From assembly GCA_010015745.1 (NCBI GenBank), contig ML978230.1, positions 1 through 64,000 of the forward strand: 64,000 nucleotides of DNA, read 5' to 3'. A model generated the notes under the pieces. It saw only the letters and a list, made by a program, of their open reading frames with translations, had not been told where the DNA came from and searched no databases. Within the stretch, counting starts at the first letter, position 1. Each line of letters begins with the position of its first letter. A program made the position numbers and the translations under genes. The stretch is from Setomelanomma holmii (taxonomy: Eukaryota; Ascomycota; Dothideomycetes; Pleosporales; Phaeosphaeriaceae). Shown one piece after another: positions 1 through 8,939 of this stretch.

Positions 1-61
1 CTCTCTCAATACAACAACCTTCTGCCTCATTCATACCTGCCCTGTGCTCCCACATCCAACA
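1..61 (+). repeat. 3' tail of a diverged copia-type LTR
   Basis: The first 61 bases align without gaps to the last 61 bases of the 169-bp LTR seen at 921-1089 and 7254-7422, at roughly 84% identity by eye, and end in CA. Orientation is plus, opposite to the LTR at 921-1089, so this is a separate copy cut by the window edge. Several of the differences are C/T or G/A. Confidence 0.7.
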
Positions 62-119
62 GCAGGTACCCTTCATTTCTGCTATATCCTCTGATTAGCA
101 AAGTTACGCAATGCGGGAA

Positions 120-560
120 TTTTCGTCTAACTAAGAATTAATATTCTGATTTCTCTGCTTTTGCTTTATGTTAACATACTGCGAGGATAGCTCTAGGACT
201 TGCTGTTGGTTGGTGATCTGGAAGTGATCCTGGAGTGTCTTAAGACGTAGACGGACGTTGAGGTCGAGCTTAGTGATGAGATGCAGCTTCGAACGAGCTA
301 CTGTTCTCATGATCTCAAGGTTGACCTCGCCAATAGCCTTGAGAATTGCTCTTTAAGCATTTGTCTTGATCTCCCACTTCCTCCACTTGCTTTCTGAGTC
401 GTTGTCCGTAGGCACATCGTTGACGGTTGGAGGTTGATTTGTAGTGAGAGGATTGCAGTATTCCTACACGCCCTTGACAGTGGCAAACTGTTTCTTCATT
501 AAGTACTAGAGCTTCTAATCGCTCTGCTTTTCGAGGATAATTAAAGCGCAAGAGACAACA
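120..560 (-). pseudogene. Ty1/copia-type Gag remnant
   Basis: Read on the minus strand, this stretch gives a Gag-like protein: an N-terminal part with the LEALVLNEETV segment, then a W-R-K-W-E segment and a helical, leucine-rich tail ending around 170. At least one in-frame TAA and apparent frame changes break it. It lies directly downstream, in minus-strand terms, of an LTR and a primer-binding site, which is where gag belongs in a Ty1/copia element. No protease, integrase or reverse transcriptase is visible before the window edge. The copia assignment rests more on the primer-binding site than on the protein match. Confidence 0.5.
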
Positions 561-901
561 TAGTTGTCAAGCGTGCTTGAGGATGCTATAACAGCAAAAG
601 AGCTGCCTTATAGTTAGCAGAGAAGATATAAGGTGTGACCTTAAGGATAGCGTGATGCAGCGACAAATTAGCTTGCAACATTGCTGAATAATCTGCTTAA
701 TTAACGTAAATAACAACGTGATGCGTGATCAGAGGATATCAAAGGCGTAGCCTTAATGTAAGAAATGAGCTCAAGAGATTGCGTGTAGTGGCAACAATAG
801 GCTGAAGCGACGCGCAGAATAATCGCAGGGACAACGTAAACAATGTGTGTGATGCAATTGAAAGAGTGAACAATCTTATTTGAGTATCGCAGCGTGGTGC
901 G

Positions 902-920
902 GGGATACTGGGCTCATAAC
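902..920 (-). other. putative tRNA-Met half-molecule primer-binding site
   Basis: Directly after the minus-strand LTR end (TCTGACA) comes GTTATGAGCCCAG, complementary to the anticodon arm of a tRNA-Met (CTGGGCTCATAAC). Drosophila copia and other Ty1/copia elements prime from an internal methionine tRNA fragment rather than its 3' end, and their PBS has the same form. The exact host tRNA was not checked. Confidence 0.55.
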
Positions 921-1089
921 TGTCAGATGTGAGAGGACAGAGCAGACAGGAAGGAAGCAGAAGGTTGTTGTATTGAGAGAGCTACAGAGAGCGATTATAT
1001 ACACAACCACGATGAGTAAGCAAGTGACAAAGAGTCACGTGAGAGATGCAGTTCACATGTACCTTGTGAACTGAGGTGCCAGTCTGACA
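921..1089 (-). repeat. 169-bp LTR, family A, minus orientation
   Basis: The reverse complement begins TGTCAGACTGG and ends CACATCTGACA, with inverted termini TGTCAGA/TCTGACA. It differs from the copy at 7254-7422 at only about three positions over 169 bp. The flanks ATAAC and AACCA do not form a target duplication. That fits a 5' LTR of a longer element whose body lies to the left, with the PBS at 902-920. Confidence 0.85.
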
Positions 1090-1435
1090 AACCAGCCAGT
1101 GCGGTCATACGGAGGCGTCTCATCAGCTATCCGCCTGATTTTCTCACTATCCTGAAGACTGATAGCTTGCCACTCTTTTGATAGGATCGCAAGACTCTGC
1201 TGGTATTCGATCTGCTGCCTCTGCTTCTGCTCCTGCTCTTGCTCTGGCCTCTGCTGTAGCCTCTGCTGCAACCTCTGGTCCTGATCCTGGTCCTGGTCCT
1301 GGTTCTGGTCCTCCTCCTGCCCTTGCTCCTCCTCCTGCTCCTGCTCTTATACAACAAAGTAGCGCACGTAGCATCACTCTTGGAAGAATGTTTGCACCTT
1401 GACAGGCTTCCAGAGCTGGGTAGTATGCTCAGCAT
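1090..1435 (-). pseudogene. degenerate Gln/Glu-rich ORF fragment cut by LTR
   Basis: The minus strand is open through a Gln/Glu-rich tract and then a non-repetitive end (SLAILSKEWQAIS, then ETPPYDRTGWF) that runs straight into the LTR at 1089. The non-repetitive part looks like real coding sequence interrupted by the retroelement. The Y-x-RTGW motif and an upstream W-K-P-V-K-V-Q-T-F-F stretch in the same frame recall fungal DUF3505/zinc-finger proteins found with repeats, but I cannot confirm this. A stop interrupts the frame near the PVKVQTFF segment. Confidence 0.3.
1195..1350. repeat. hexamer-rich low-complexity tract
   Basis: Irregular repetition of CTCCTG/CTCTTG/CTGGTC units. It makes all six frames artificially open and encodes Gln/Glu-, Ser/Arg- or Ala/Pro-rich runs depending on frame. 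Several long overlapping open frames here come only from this composition. Confidence 0.8.
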
Positions 1436-1710
1436 ATGAAGCAGCTGAGGGAGTTGACCAGCGAGTAAGCTTTATACCATGCTGCTGATTGATATGCTTC
1501 TGTATCTCTTAACGACTAGTAGTAATTTAACTGCAGCTACTGCTCTGCTGTGCAACAATTGCTGGTGCTGCTGATGCTGCTGCTGTTGCTGTAGCAGATC
1601 TCACTGCTTCAAGAGCCTGGCAGCATAGAAATGCATCTTGCGCTTGGCCTAGCTCTGCAATTGGCGCACTACTAGGCGCTGATAGAGGTACCTGCTCTAG
1701 CGCATGGATC

Positions 1711-1811
1711 TGTCACGATCAAGTCCTACACCACTTGACCAAGAGCTACCAAAAAAGTACAGTGTGCCGAATAGGCATACTGGGCGTAGGATAGCATATA
1801 TACTCGTGACA
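1711..1811 (-). repeat. 101-bp LTR-like element, family B, copy 1
   Basis: It starts TGTCACGA and ends TCGTGACA (8-bp inverted termini, TG...CA), and is the reverse complement of the 101-bp insert at 11374-11474 with few differences. The flanking pentamers GGATC and AGATC match at four of five positions, a plausible aged target duplication. It may be a solo LTR of a TRIM-like element or a small terminal-inverted-repeat element. Confidence 0.75.
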
Positions 1812-2399
1812 AGATCGCAAGGCCTGCATAGGCTGCAAGTAGCTCTCTTCTCTTAGTAATAGTTAGGCGATGCTGTCTTTTGAGATGCTCATCTAGGCTG
1901 TAGACAACGTGCTGATGCTCTAGGCATATCAACACTCTGTACGCTACGAGGTAGGTAAACATAGCATATGTATATATACAGGAAAACAGCAGTAGAGTAA
2001 TAGTTGTAATATTTTAATAGTATATTGTAGTAAATAGTAGTATAAGAGTGTTAGTAGAAGTTAACTATAGGACAATGATAAATAGGGGTATGGCCTCTGC
2101 AGCATGTGGGCATGTATACAGTATAGCGTCTGCAGTAGGCACATATAGTGTCTGTGTCAGAATATCGACTATATTAACCTTCAAGCCAAGGAGCGAGAAG
2201 GTCGGCCTTTTTGCATCCAACACTCTGTAGCAGGCGCATAGGCCTCTTTAGGCCTAAAAAATAGCTGAGGGGGTATTATCGCAGGTGTTCTGAAGGCGGG
2301 ACCCCTGCAAGTAGGCAAGCTACGAAATTGCGATCAGCGGGAGGATAGGCCCTCAGGGGCATGGTATCAGGGATTCATAAGGCATGCAGCGCAGATGCT
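1812..2399. other. repeat-rich sequence without recognisable gene
   Basis: Short broken frames only. I see no coding segment I can name, and none of the other repeats in the window recurs here by eye. Confidence 0.4.
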
Positions 2400-3010
2400 C
2401 TAGATAACTGGAACCCACTCGCGATCGCCTAGCTGAACAAGCTCTAGCTGAGCGCGTCTCTCTGCACCTGTGACGACCTTCATTAGGCCAATAATGCCTA
2501 TCTGAAAGCCAGTCTTATTAAAGTTGTGCACGTTATTGTTATAGACGCCATACTTGGCTTTAGTGTGCTCTACTAGCTTGAACCACCCGCCAATCACCTC
2601 TAGATCTTCCTGCAGTATCCTCTGCCTATCCTTTGCTTAATTGAAAGCTATCTTAAGCTCATCTAAACGCGTTACAAAGCGCTCAGCCTAGTGCTTGCCT
2701 ACTAGCTTGCCACCGCATACACCCAGTAGTTTATCAGCTAAATCTGCTACCTCGCACAGCCAGGGTGCAAATCCTCGCAAATCAAGGTTGAGGATATATT
2801 AGACGATCGTCTACTCTTCAGTCGCAGTAAGCTTGTAGCGAGCGTTGCGTGCAGCAGGCCTGTAGCTGCTTCTGTTGTATCAGCTAGTTAACGTAGAGCG
2901 TGGTACATTAAACGCGTTAGCAGCGCGTTAGAGGCTTAAAAACTGGTTATGGTAGTAGGTAAGAAGAGCAAGTTCAATCTTGCCTTATTTTTTAGCTGCA
3001 GTCGCATTTT
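2400..3010 (-). pseudogene. truncated pogo/Fot1-type transposase, copy 2
   Basis: The minus strand encodes the N-terminal half of a pogo/Fot1 transposase: a helix-turn-helix start, a CENP-B-like block (YILNLDLRGFAP), then WFKLVEHTKAKYG and NNNVHNFNKTGF, and finally GDREWVPVI where homology stops at about 2400. It parallels 6670-7080 at roughly two-thirds identity. Stops fall where Trp or Gln is expected (TAG, TAA), as RIP would produce. The catalytic DDE part is missing and no terminal inverted repeat was found at either end, so this is a truncated relic. Confidence 0.75.
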
Positions 3011-3304
3011 GTTGTTGAACTATGTCGTGTTGATAGGGGAGTAGGTGCTCTTGGCAGAAACTGACCAGCTCGATGAGGTGACCAGCTCAATGGTGGAATA
3101 CGTTATTGCTGTTGCATTAACACACTTCGTGAACATACTTAGCTACGTACTCCCAACCTGCAATACCTTCCCCTCAACTACAACATATCCACACGGCTTA
3201 CCCTCTGAGGCTTAGCTACCCTCGTTACGTAAGAACTCCCGTTACAACTTGCTACTTCTTGCACGTTAAGCTTCTACACGTCGTTACACGCAACACGTTC
3301 GCGG
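3011..3304. other. intergenic or decayed repeat, no gene seen
   Basis: About 290 bases between the pogo fragment and the SDR relic. No frame of interest and no terminal repeat identified. Confidence 0.4.
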
Positions 3305-4244
3305 CTACACTTTGAGATGCATGCTTTCTCCGTGCAAGCCTCCCGTAATCAGTACATCGCTACCCGTTATCTATGCCCCAGCATCGCTTAGCAGCTACAC
3401 GGCGGCTCCCGTCAAGTCGCTCACCTGTCCGCGTCTTCCCAAAGGCGGTGACTTCTCGAAAACTTCTTCCATTGCCGTGTTCGCGCCTGCTGCCGCGCGA
3501 CCCATCTCCGTCTCGATGTACCCGGTCGACAGACTGTTGACCCGTATCTGCAAAGGCGCAAGCTCCACGCCGAGATGCACGGCGAGTGCCTTCACGGCGG
3601 CCTTCGATGCGTCGTACATGCTAGTGTGCTCCTGCGGAGTCGTGTCATGTGATGTGTGGGAACAGAGCAGGAAGATCGAACTGCCATCGCCGTAGGCGCG
3701 CATGTGACGTGCTACGAGTTGCGTCGTGAATAAAGTTGCCATTACCTGCTCGATGAATCTGGTCAGCAGCCGCGGAAGGTTGTCGCAGTAGGGCCGTGGT
3801 GACAGACGTTGACAATCAAGATGCTTTGGCACGCGTTCCACGAGTGTTCGAAGAAAGGCTCATCCATGCCAATACCGGCTGCACAAACACTGCGCGACGT
3901 CAATACATGCCGTCGCACTATGTCAGCCGCGGTCACGATGCTATACGCACCAGTTGTCAACAATAACAGCGGCCTTCAAGCTATCAGAACCCGTGACATC
4001 GGCGTGATAGTACGTTCAAGCCACGCCGCTGCGCTTCAAGAGGTCCACAAGATCTAGAGAAGGGCTCCGCAAGATCGAAAAGTGCGACATTGCTGCCGAA
4101 CTCTGCCACCGCCTCGGCGATAGCAAAACCAATGCCTCGAGCGCTGCCTAACATAATGTCAGCCTTGACATGCACTCGAACGCCAACGACCTGAGCGAAG
4201 GGTGGTGCATTGTTTCCTGTGACCACTGTAACCTTACCCTTCAT
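3305..4244 (-). pseudogene. short-chain dehydrogenase/reductase pseudogene (sorbose/xylulose-reductase-like)
   Basis: The minus strand reads KGKVTVVTG, then after an intron-like gap GSARGIGFAIAEAVAEFG (Rossmann glycine motif), a DVT segment, AAGIGMDEPF, TQLVARHM, the catalytic YDASKAAVKALAVHLG, RVNSLSTGYIETEM, and a C-terminus ending VLITGG. This is the classical SDR order for a family of about 260 residues. It is broken. The first intron's donor reads GAAACA where GTAAAC would be expected, a TGA precedes TYYHADVT, and TAG codons sit on both sides of LLSDAGA. Frame shifts occur near FDLAEP and again before the catalytic block. An expressed enzyme is unlikely. Confidence 0.75.
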
Positions 4245-4678
4245 GGAGAGCTTCTCCGCGACCGGTCTGTGGGTGCTACTTGCTATGTTCTAATTAGAGA
4301 CTTCAAGCGTCAAATTTGTTCGAAGATCATGTGGAAGACGACGTCCGCACTCCCATCCACGCTCTTTTATGTTTGCAATCATTTCCCGGTCTCCACTTCG
4401 AATGTCATGGCAAAGAGAGCCGATTGGCATGTTCTCATCAGAGTCGCATGTGTGCGTGCTCGATGATAAGCAGGTCTGCGGTTGCAATATTGAAGTGTGT
4501 CGAAATTTTCTGGAGGAATGATAGAGGTAGATCAGCAAGCCAATGAATTGTTGTTGCAGTCAATATGTTACCCTGATCAAGTCGTTCACTGTCAGGTAGA
4601 CTGCTGAATACGGCAACGGAATCGATCATAACCATGCTTGCCTCACATCATGCGTCAGTCGCTCTCGCGACTCTCTGC
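4245..4678. other. intergenic, no gene seen
   Basis: About 430 bases separating two minus-strand genes: 3' flank of the aminotransferase and 5' flank of the SDR relic. Overlapping short frames on both strands have no recognisable content. Confidence 0.5.
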
Positions 4679-5998
4679 TTACGGAAGGACTTTCTTCAAT
4701 ACCTCGACCAAGCCCCAGATATCATCTTCCGTGTTATAATGCACCATACTCACCCGCGTGACACCCTCTGGACCAAGTCCCAGTACCTCGTCGCACAACC
4801 TCTTCGAGTAGAAATGTCCCCACCGGAACCCATAGTTCGAGATCTTCTCCGCTTCGTTAACGATCTGCTTTGGGTTGACTGTGTCCACGGTGAAAGAGAT
4901 CGTTGGTACACGCTGACTTGAGTCCGCGGAGGTCGATCCTTGCACAGTGATATCGGAACGCGAGTTCAGGAAGTCGAGAAGGATCTTCTGGAGTTTGCCT
5001 TCTTGTTCGGTGATCGCATCAACCGACCCATCCAAATACTTGGTGATCTGCGGAATTGTTTGAACGTTCTCATAGTTCGAGGCGGCGAAGCCGAGCTTGT
5101 CTTCCAGAGTTTTGGTTGGATTGAAGAAGTGCGCCATAGCCTTCACGTGCTTTTGTGCGGAGTTGCTCGCGTACAAGACAGCAATATGAGGGCCATATAC
5201 CTGCGAAGCTCAACATGTTTCACGTGGTGATTGTCGCTGCAAAACATACCTTGTACCACGAGAAAGCGTAGAAGTCGACTCCGAATGTTTTCACATCGAC
5301 TTTCCGGTGCGGCGCGAAGCTCACACCATCAATGCACAGCAGAGCACCTGCTTCATGCACCGCGTCGGCGATTGCGCGGACATCGTGTATCGTTCCGAGG
5401 ATGTTCGAAACGTGTGTGCATGCTACGAACTTCACCTTCGGCGATAACAGCGGCTTCAGATTCTCAGGCGTAAGTTTCAGCCCATCGGACTTTGACGACT
5501 CCCACCACTTCACCGTTAACTTGAGACGTTCGGCCATGAACAGCCAGGGCTTCACGTTCGTCTCGTGCTCCATCTTCGACAAGATTATCTCGTCGCCTTC
5601 GTCGAAATGCAGCGCGCCAGCAAGATTCATAAAGAGTTGGGTCGTTGAGCCTCCGAGTACTATACGTAATCAGTCGCCGTCCTGAGTAGCTGGTGCGTCC
5701 AAGTACCAATTTCATCTCGACCAGCGTTGATGTACTTGGCCGCAGCCTGGTAGCCTTCCTCATATTTCGTGTTGGACTGAGTTCCAGTGTGATACGATGC
5801 GCCGAGCTGGACATTCGTTTTTGAAAGGTAGGCTGCGATTCTTCAGATGATTAGCTTGCTCCTGTACTCGACTTCCTCCATCACTCACGAGTCGATTACA
5901 TCTCCGAGAGCTTGGCTTCCCCCGGCGTTGTCGAGAAAGACTTGATCTTGCTGCAAGGCCGGAAAATGCTCTCGCGTTTTGGTTATGTCGAACGGCAT
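4679..5998 (-). CDS. class V PLP-dependent aminotransferase / cysteine desulfurase-like protein
   Basis: Four exons on the minus strand: 5889-5998, 5707-5840, 5250-5659 and 4679-5200, joining in frame to 391 residues from ATG at 5998 to TAA at 4679. All introns are GT-AG and about 50 nt. Features in order: VFLDNAGGSQ near residue 22, a LGGSTTQLFMNLAGAL block, the EHETNVKPW segment, CIDGVSFAPHRKVDV with the cofactor-binding Asp, and FSWYK whose Lys should bind pyridoxal phosphate, then VYGPHIAVLYAS. This is the fold-type I class V family, closest in feel to the VC1184-like cysteine desulfurase group. Substrate is unknown. It appears intact although relics and transposons surround it, with no in-frame stops. 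Confidence 0.88.
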
Positions 5999-6386
5999 TG
6001 CTATCTTGTGTACAAGCAAGGCAACCTAGCTGTAAAGGTGATGAGATCGATATGCTCTTTCAGGTGGCTTGGCTCATTGTTATCTATGGTGGGATGCCTA
6101 TGATAGCCGCACGACGTATGCAGGTGCTGCGGGGTTTAGCTGGAAATGGAAGGTGGAAACGCGCGCCGTAACACCGTCATACTTGGCGGAGACCAACACA
6201 GCGCAAATTGAAACTCTGTCAAAATTTCTGTGGCCTTTGACGATCTTTTGAAACTCGACACAGCCTCATTTTCAGCGGCTGTCTCGCTATAGTACTTCGA
6301 CTTCTTGCTCCCCGTCTTTCGTGGACTGGAGCAAGCCCTTTTGTCTCATGAAAACACATAACCGTGTTCAAACCCACGCTAAAGTA
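5999..6386. other. 5' flank of aminotransferase up to pogo element
   Basis: No coding segment recognised. It contains the presumed promoter of the minus-strand aminotransferase and ends at the TA dinucleotide (6385-6386) used by the pogo insertion. Confidence 0.5.
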
Positions 6387-6446
6387 GATTACAAGCGAGT
6401 GGCGAATACAAGCAAGTGGTGAGCCCTGCTAACTTTGCGCGCCTCT
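6387..6446 (+). repeat. left terminal inverted repeat of pogo element
   Basis: 60 bp matching the reverse complement of 8341-8400 with three mismatches (offsets 34, 42 and 53). Confidence 0.92.
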
Positions 6447-6486
6447 CTCCTCTAAACCTCAATTATCTTAACATAATGTTACTTCT

Positions 6487-8284
6487 ATGTCTTTAAAAGA
6501 AGCAGATATTCAGCTTACTATATTCTCTATTAAAAATGGTCAGATCCAGAGTAATTATTATGCTGCTGCTGCCTACAAAGTACCAGAGACCACGCTCTGC
6601 CACTGACGTGCTGGGATGCCTGCGCGACGCAATTGCCAGCCCAACTTAAGGAAGCTTACCTAGATAGAAGAGGAGGTGATTGTCAAATATATACTTGACC
6701 TAGACCAGCGTGGATTTGCGCCTATGTACGCAGCTGTACGTGATATGGCTGATAAGCTGCTAGCTGCGCGCGGCGCTGGTCAGGTCAGCATCCACTGGCT
6801 GCGCAACTTTGTCAAGCGTACAGACAGTCTCACAACGCGTTTCAATCAAGCGTACGATAGGCAGAGAGCTCTATGCGAGGATCCTATGTTGATTAGAAGC
6901 TGGTTTGAGCTTGTGGAGGAGACAAAGGCAAAGTATGGCATCTGCAATAATAACGTCTACAACTTTAACAAGGCTGGCTTCATGATAGGTAAGATCACAA
7001 CTCAGCTTGTTGTGACAGGGTCAGAGAGGAGAGGCTAGCGAAAGGCTATTTGGCCTAGCAATTGCGAGTAGGTCACGGTGATCCAAGGGATCAATGCTGC
7101 TGGCTAGGCTATCCTACCATTCCTTATCTTTGCTAGCTAGTACCATCTATCTGCCTAGTACAAGGAAGAGGACATCCTACGCAACTGGGCTGTTGTAGTC
7201 AGCGACAATAGCTGGACTACTAACAAGCTCAGAGTTGAGTGGCTAAAGCACTTTGTCAGACTGGCACCTCAGTTCACAAGGTACATGTGAACTGCATCTC
7301 TCACGTGACTCTTTGTCACTTGCTTACTCATCGTGGTTGTGTATATAATCGCTCTCTGTAGCTCTCTCAACAGAACAACCTTCTGCTTCCTTCATGTCTG
7401 CTCTGTCCTCTCACATCTGACACACTTTATCAAGCACACAGACACAAAAGTAGTTAGCGCGCGTAGACTGCTTGTCCTTAATGGCTATAAGAGCCACCAC
7501 TCTCTTAAATTTTGAGAGCTCTGCAAGGAGAACAATATCTACACGCTCTGCATGCCGCCTCACTCATCTCACCTGCTGCAGCTGCTTGATGTTGGCTGCT
7601 TCTTGCCGTTGAAGCGCGCGTACAGCCGTGAGGTTGAGAGCCTAATCCGCCACTACATCAACCACATTACTAAGCTCAAGTTTCTGCCAGCATTTAAGGC
7701 AGCGTTCAATCGATCATTCAACTCAGCTGATATCTGCTCAGCCTTTCGAGGCGCAGGCCTTGTGCCTCTCCAGCCAGATGTTGTTTTGTCAAAGCTTGAT
7801 GTGCAGCTGCGTACGCCTACTTCAGCTGCTCTCCCAGAGGCTCCCTGGGAGGCTCGTACGCTGAGCAACGTACGTGAGCTTGAGGCTCAATCAACGTTAA
7901 TACGTGATCGCGTGCGACAGCATAAGAGCTCGTCACCAGCTTTGATCATTAAGGCGATTAACCAGCTTAAAAAGAGCGCTAAGATAATAATGCTCTTAGC
8001 TGAGCTGATGCGCGATCAGATTGCCAGCCTTAAGAAGGCTAATGAGGCAGCGTCAGCACGCAAACAGTGTAAAAAAAAGCCTATACAGCAGCGTAGGGTC
8101 TTAAGAAAGGGAGCTGGAGAGGATACTCGCTTAAAGGGAGGCTGATCAGCAGATTGCTCGTGAAGAGTGTCGAACAGGAGAGCGATCAGGCCGCAGCTGC
8201 CAGGCTCTGGCACGCTGCAAGAGGTGCAGAGAGACTAGGCACAACTTATGCACGTGCAAAAACGACACTTTAGACACTGCTTAA
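6487..8284 (+). pseudogene. pogo/Fot1 transposase, inactivated
   Basis: From ATG 6487 the frame gives an N-terminal helix-turn-helix, a CENP-B-type block (YILDLDQRGFAP), WFELVEETKAKYG, VTVIQGINAAG, SDNSWTTN, the second catalytic block (LLVLNGYKSHH), then MPPHSSHLL with LDVG, and a Lys-rich tail ending in a knuckle-like CKRC...HNLCTC. Defects are in-frame TAG stops at several conserved Trp or Gln positions between 6640 and 7170, a TGA after HSLKF, the LTR at 7254-7422, and a frame change near 8140. The usual LDG of the second catalytic block is LNG, so a catalytic Asp appears to be Asn. The protein cannot be active. Confidence 0.88.
7254..7422 (+). repeat. solo LTR, family A, inserted in pogo transposase
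   Basis: 169 bp from TGTCAGA to TCTGACA, flanked by direct repeats CACTT at 7249-7253 and 7423-7427. Removing the LTR and one CACTT rejoins the transposase reading frame exactly (KHF then IKHTDTK). It is about 98% identical to 921-1089 in opposite orientation. This is a clean solo LTR left by LTR-LTR recombination. Confidence 0.95.
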
Positions 8285-8340
8285 TCTATTTTATTAACAC
8301 CTATATATTAGCTCTTGATGTAATTGAGATGTTTGCCTAT

Positions 8341-8400
8341 AGAGGCGTGCAAAGTTAGTAGGGCTCGCCACTTGCTTGTATTCGCCACTCGCTTGTAATC
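8341..8400 (-). repeat. right terminal inverted repeat of pogo element
   Basis: Reverse complement of the left terminal repeat with three mismatches, followed by the TA target duplication at 8401-8402. Confidence 0.92.
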
Positions 8401-8402
8401 TA

Positions 8403-8474
8403 CGTTATGAGAAATATCATTACCAGTTGGACTGGCTGAAGGTCATAGTGCTTACCCAAGCTCACTGGTCCTAC
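8403..8474. other. short host segment between pogo and hAT, with left hAT duplication
   Basis: 72 bases of unique sequence. The last eight, GGTCCTAC (8467-8474), are the left target duplication of the hAT element. Confidence 0.7.
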
Positions 8475-8489
8475 CAGAGTTGCCAAAAA

Positions 8490-8625
8490 GCAAGTTGACT
8501 TGCTTGCTTGTTCAAACTTGCTTAGTTCAAACCAAGCAAGCAAGTCAAGTCAGAGCTGCGCAGCAAACCAAGCAATCTAAGTTAACGTGCCTTGCTTGCT
8601 TAACTTTCGTAGTTTACTTGGTTAA
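8490..8625. repeat. left subterminal AAGCAAG/CTTGCTTG repeat cluster of hAT
   Basis: Many copies of a heptamer-like AAGCAAG motif, in both orientations, within about 135 bp of the left end. Subterminal motif clusters are known transposase-binding sites in hAT elements such as Ac. That role here is inferred. Confidence 0.75.
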
Positions 8626-8939
8626 ATTGACTATAATTGACTGTACACCAGATCTTGCAATACTTTTTTTGGTGTTGCAGTTTTTTTAGTGTTACAATTA
8701 GCTCAGCTATTTCCTAAACAGGCTATAATAGGCTATACGGCTACTAAAACAGTTTAGCGCCTTGCTCCTATTCTCATGTCAGCCTTGTTTTGTGTAACGG
8801 TACAGAGGGAGGGGAGGGACTGCGCTGAATTGACTACCTGAGGTGGGCGGAGCTACATATATAGACTGCCGTACATGAGCTATCCCAACTCGTACTAGAG
8901 TGGGTCTGGGCAAGGCCCAAACCGTTACATTTTGAAGCC

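Larger units (their letters stand above)
6387..8400 (+). mobile_element. pogo/Fot1 (Tc1-mariner superfamily) DNA transposon
   Basis: A 2,014-bp element bounded by near-perfect 60-bp terminal inverted repeats starting GATTACAAGCGAGTGGCGAA and by TA dinucleotides at 6385-6386 and 8401-8402. Subtracting the 169-bp LTR and its 5-bp duplication leaves about 1,840 bp, normal for Fot1-type elements. It encodes one transposase in plus orientation, now non-functional. The excellent TIRs could still be bound by a related transposase supplied in trans. Confidence 0.92.

Noticed and set aside
1..61. Treating 1-61 and 921-1089 as the two LTRs of one element
   Set aside because: They are in opposite orientation and about 84% alike, so they belong to different insertions.
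1178..1402. Overlapping Ala/Pro- and Arg/Ser-rich open frames on both strands
   Set aside because: All come from the hexamer-rich tract; no frame shows independent coding signal except the short end near the LTR.
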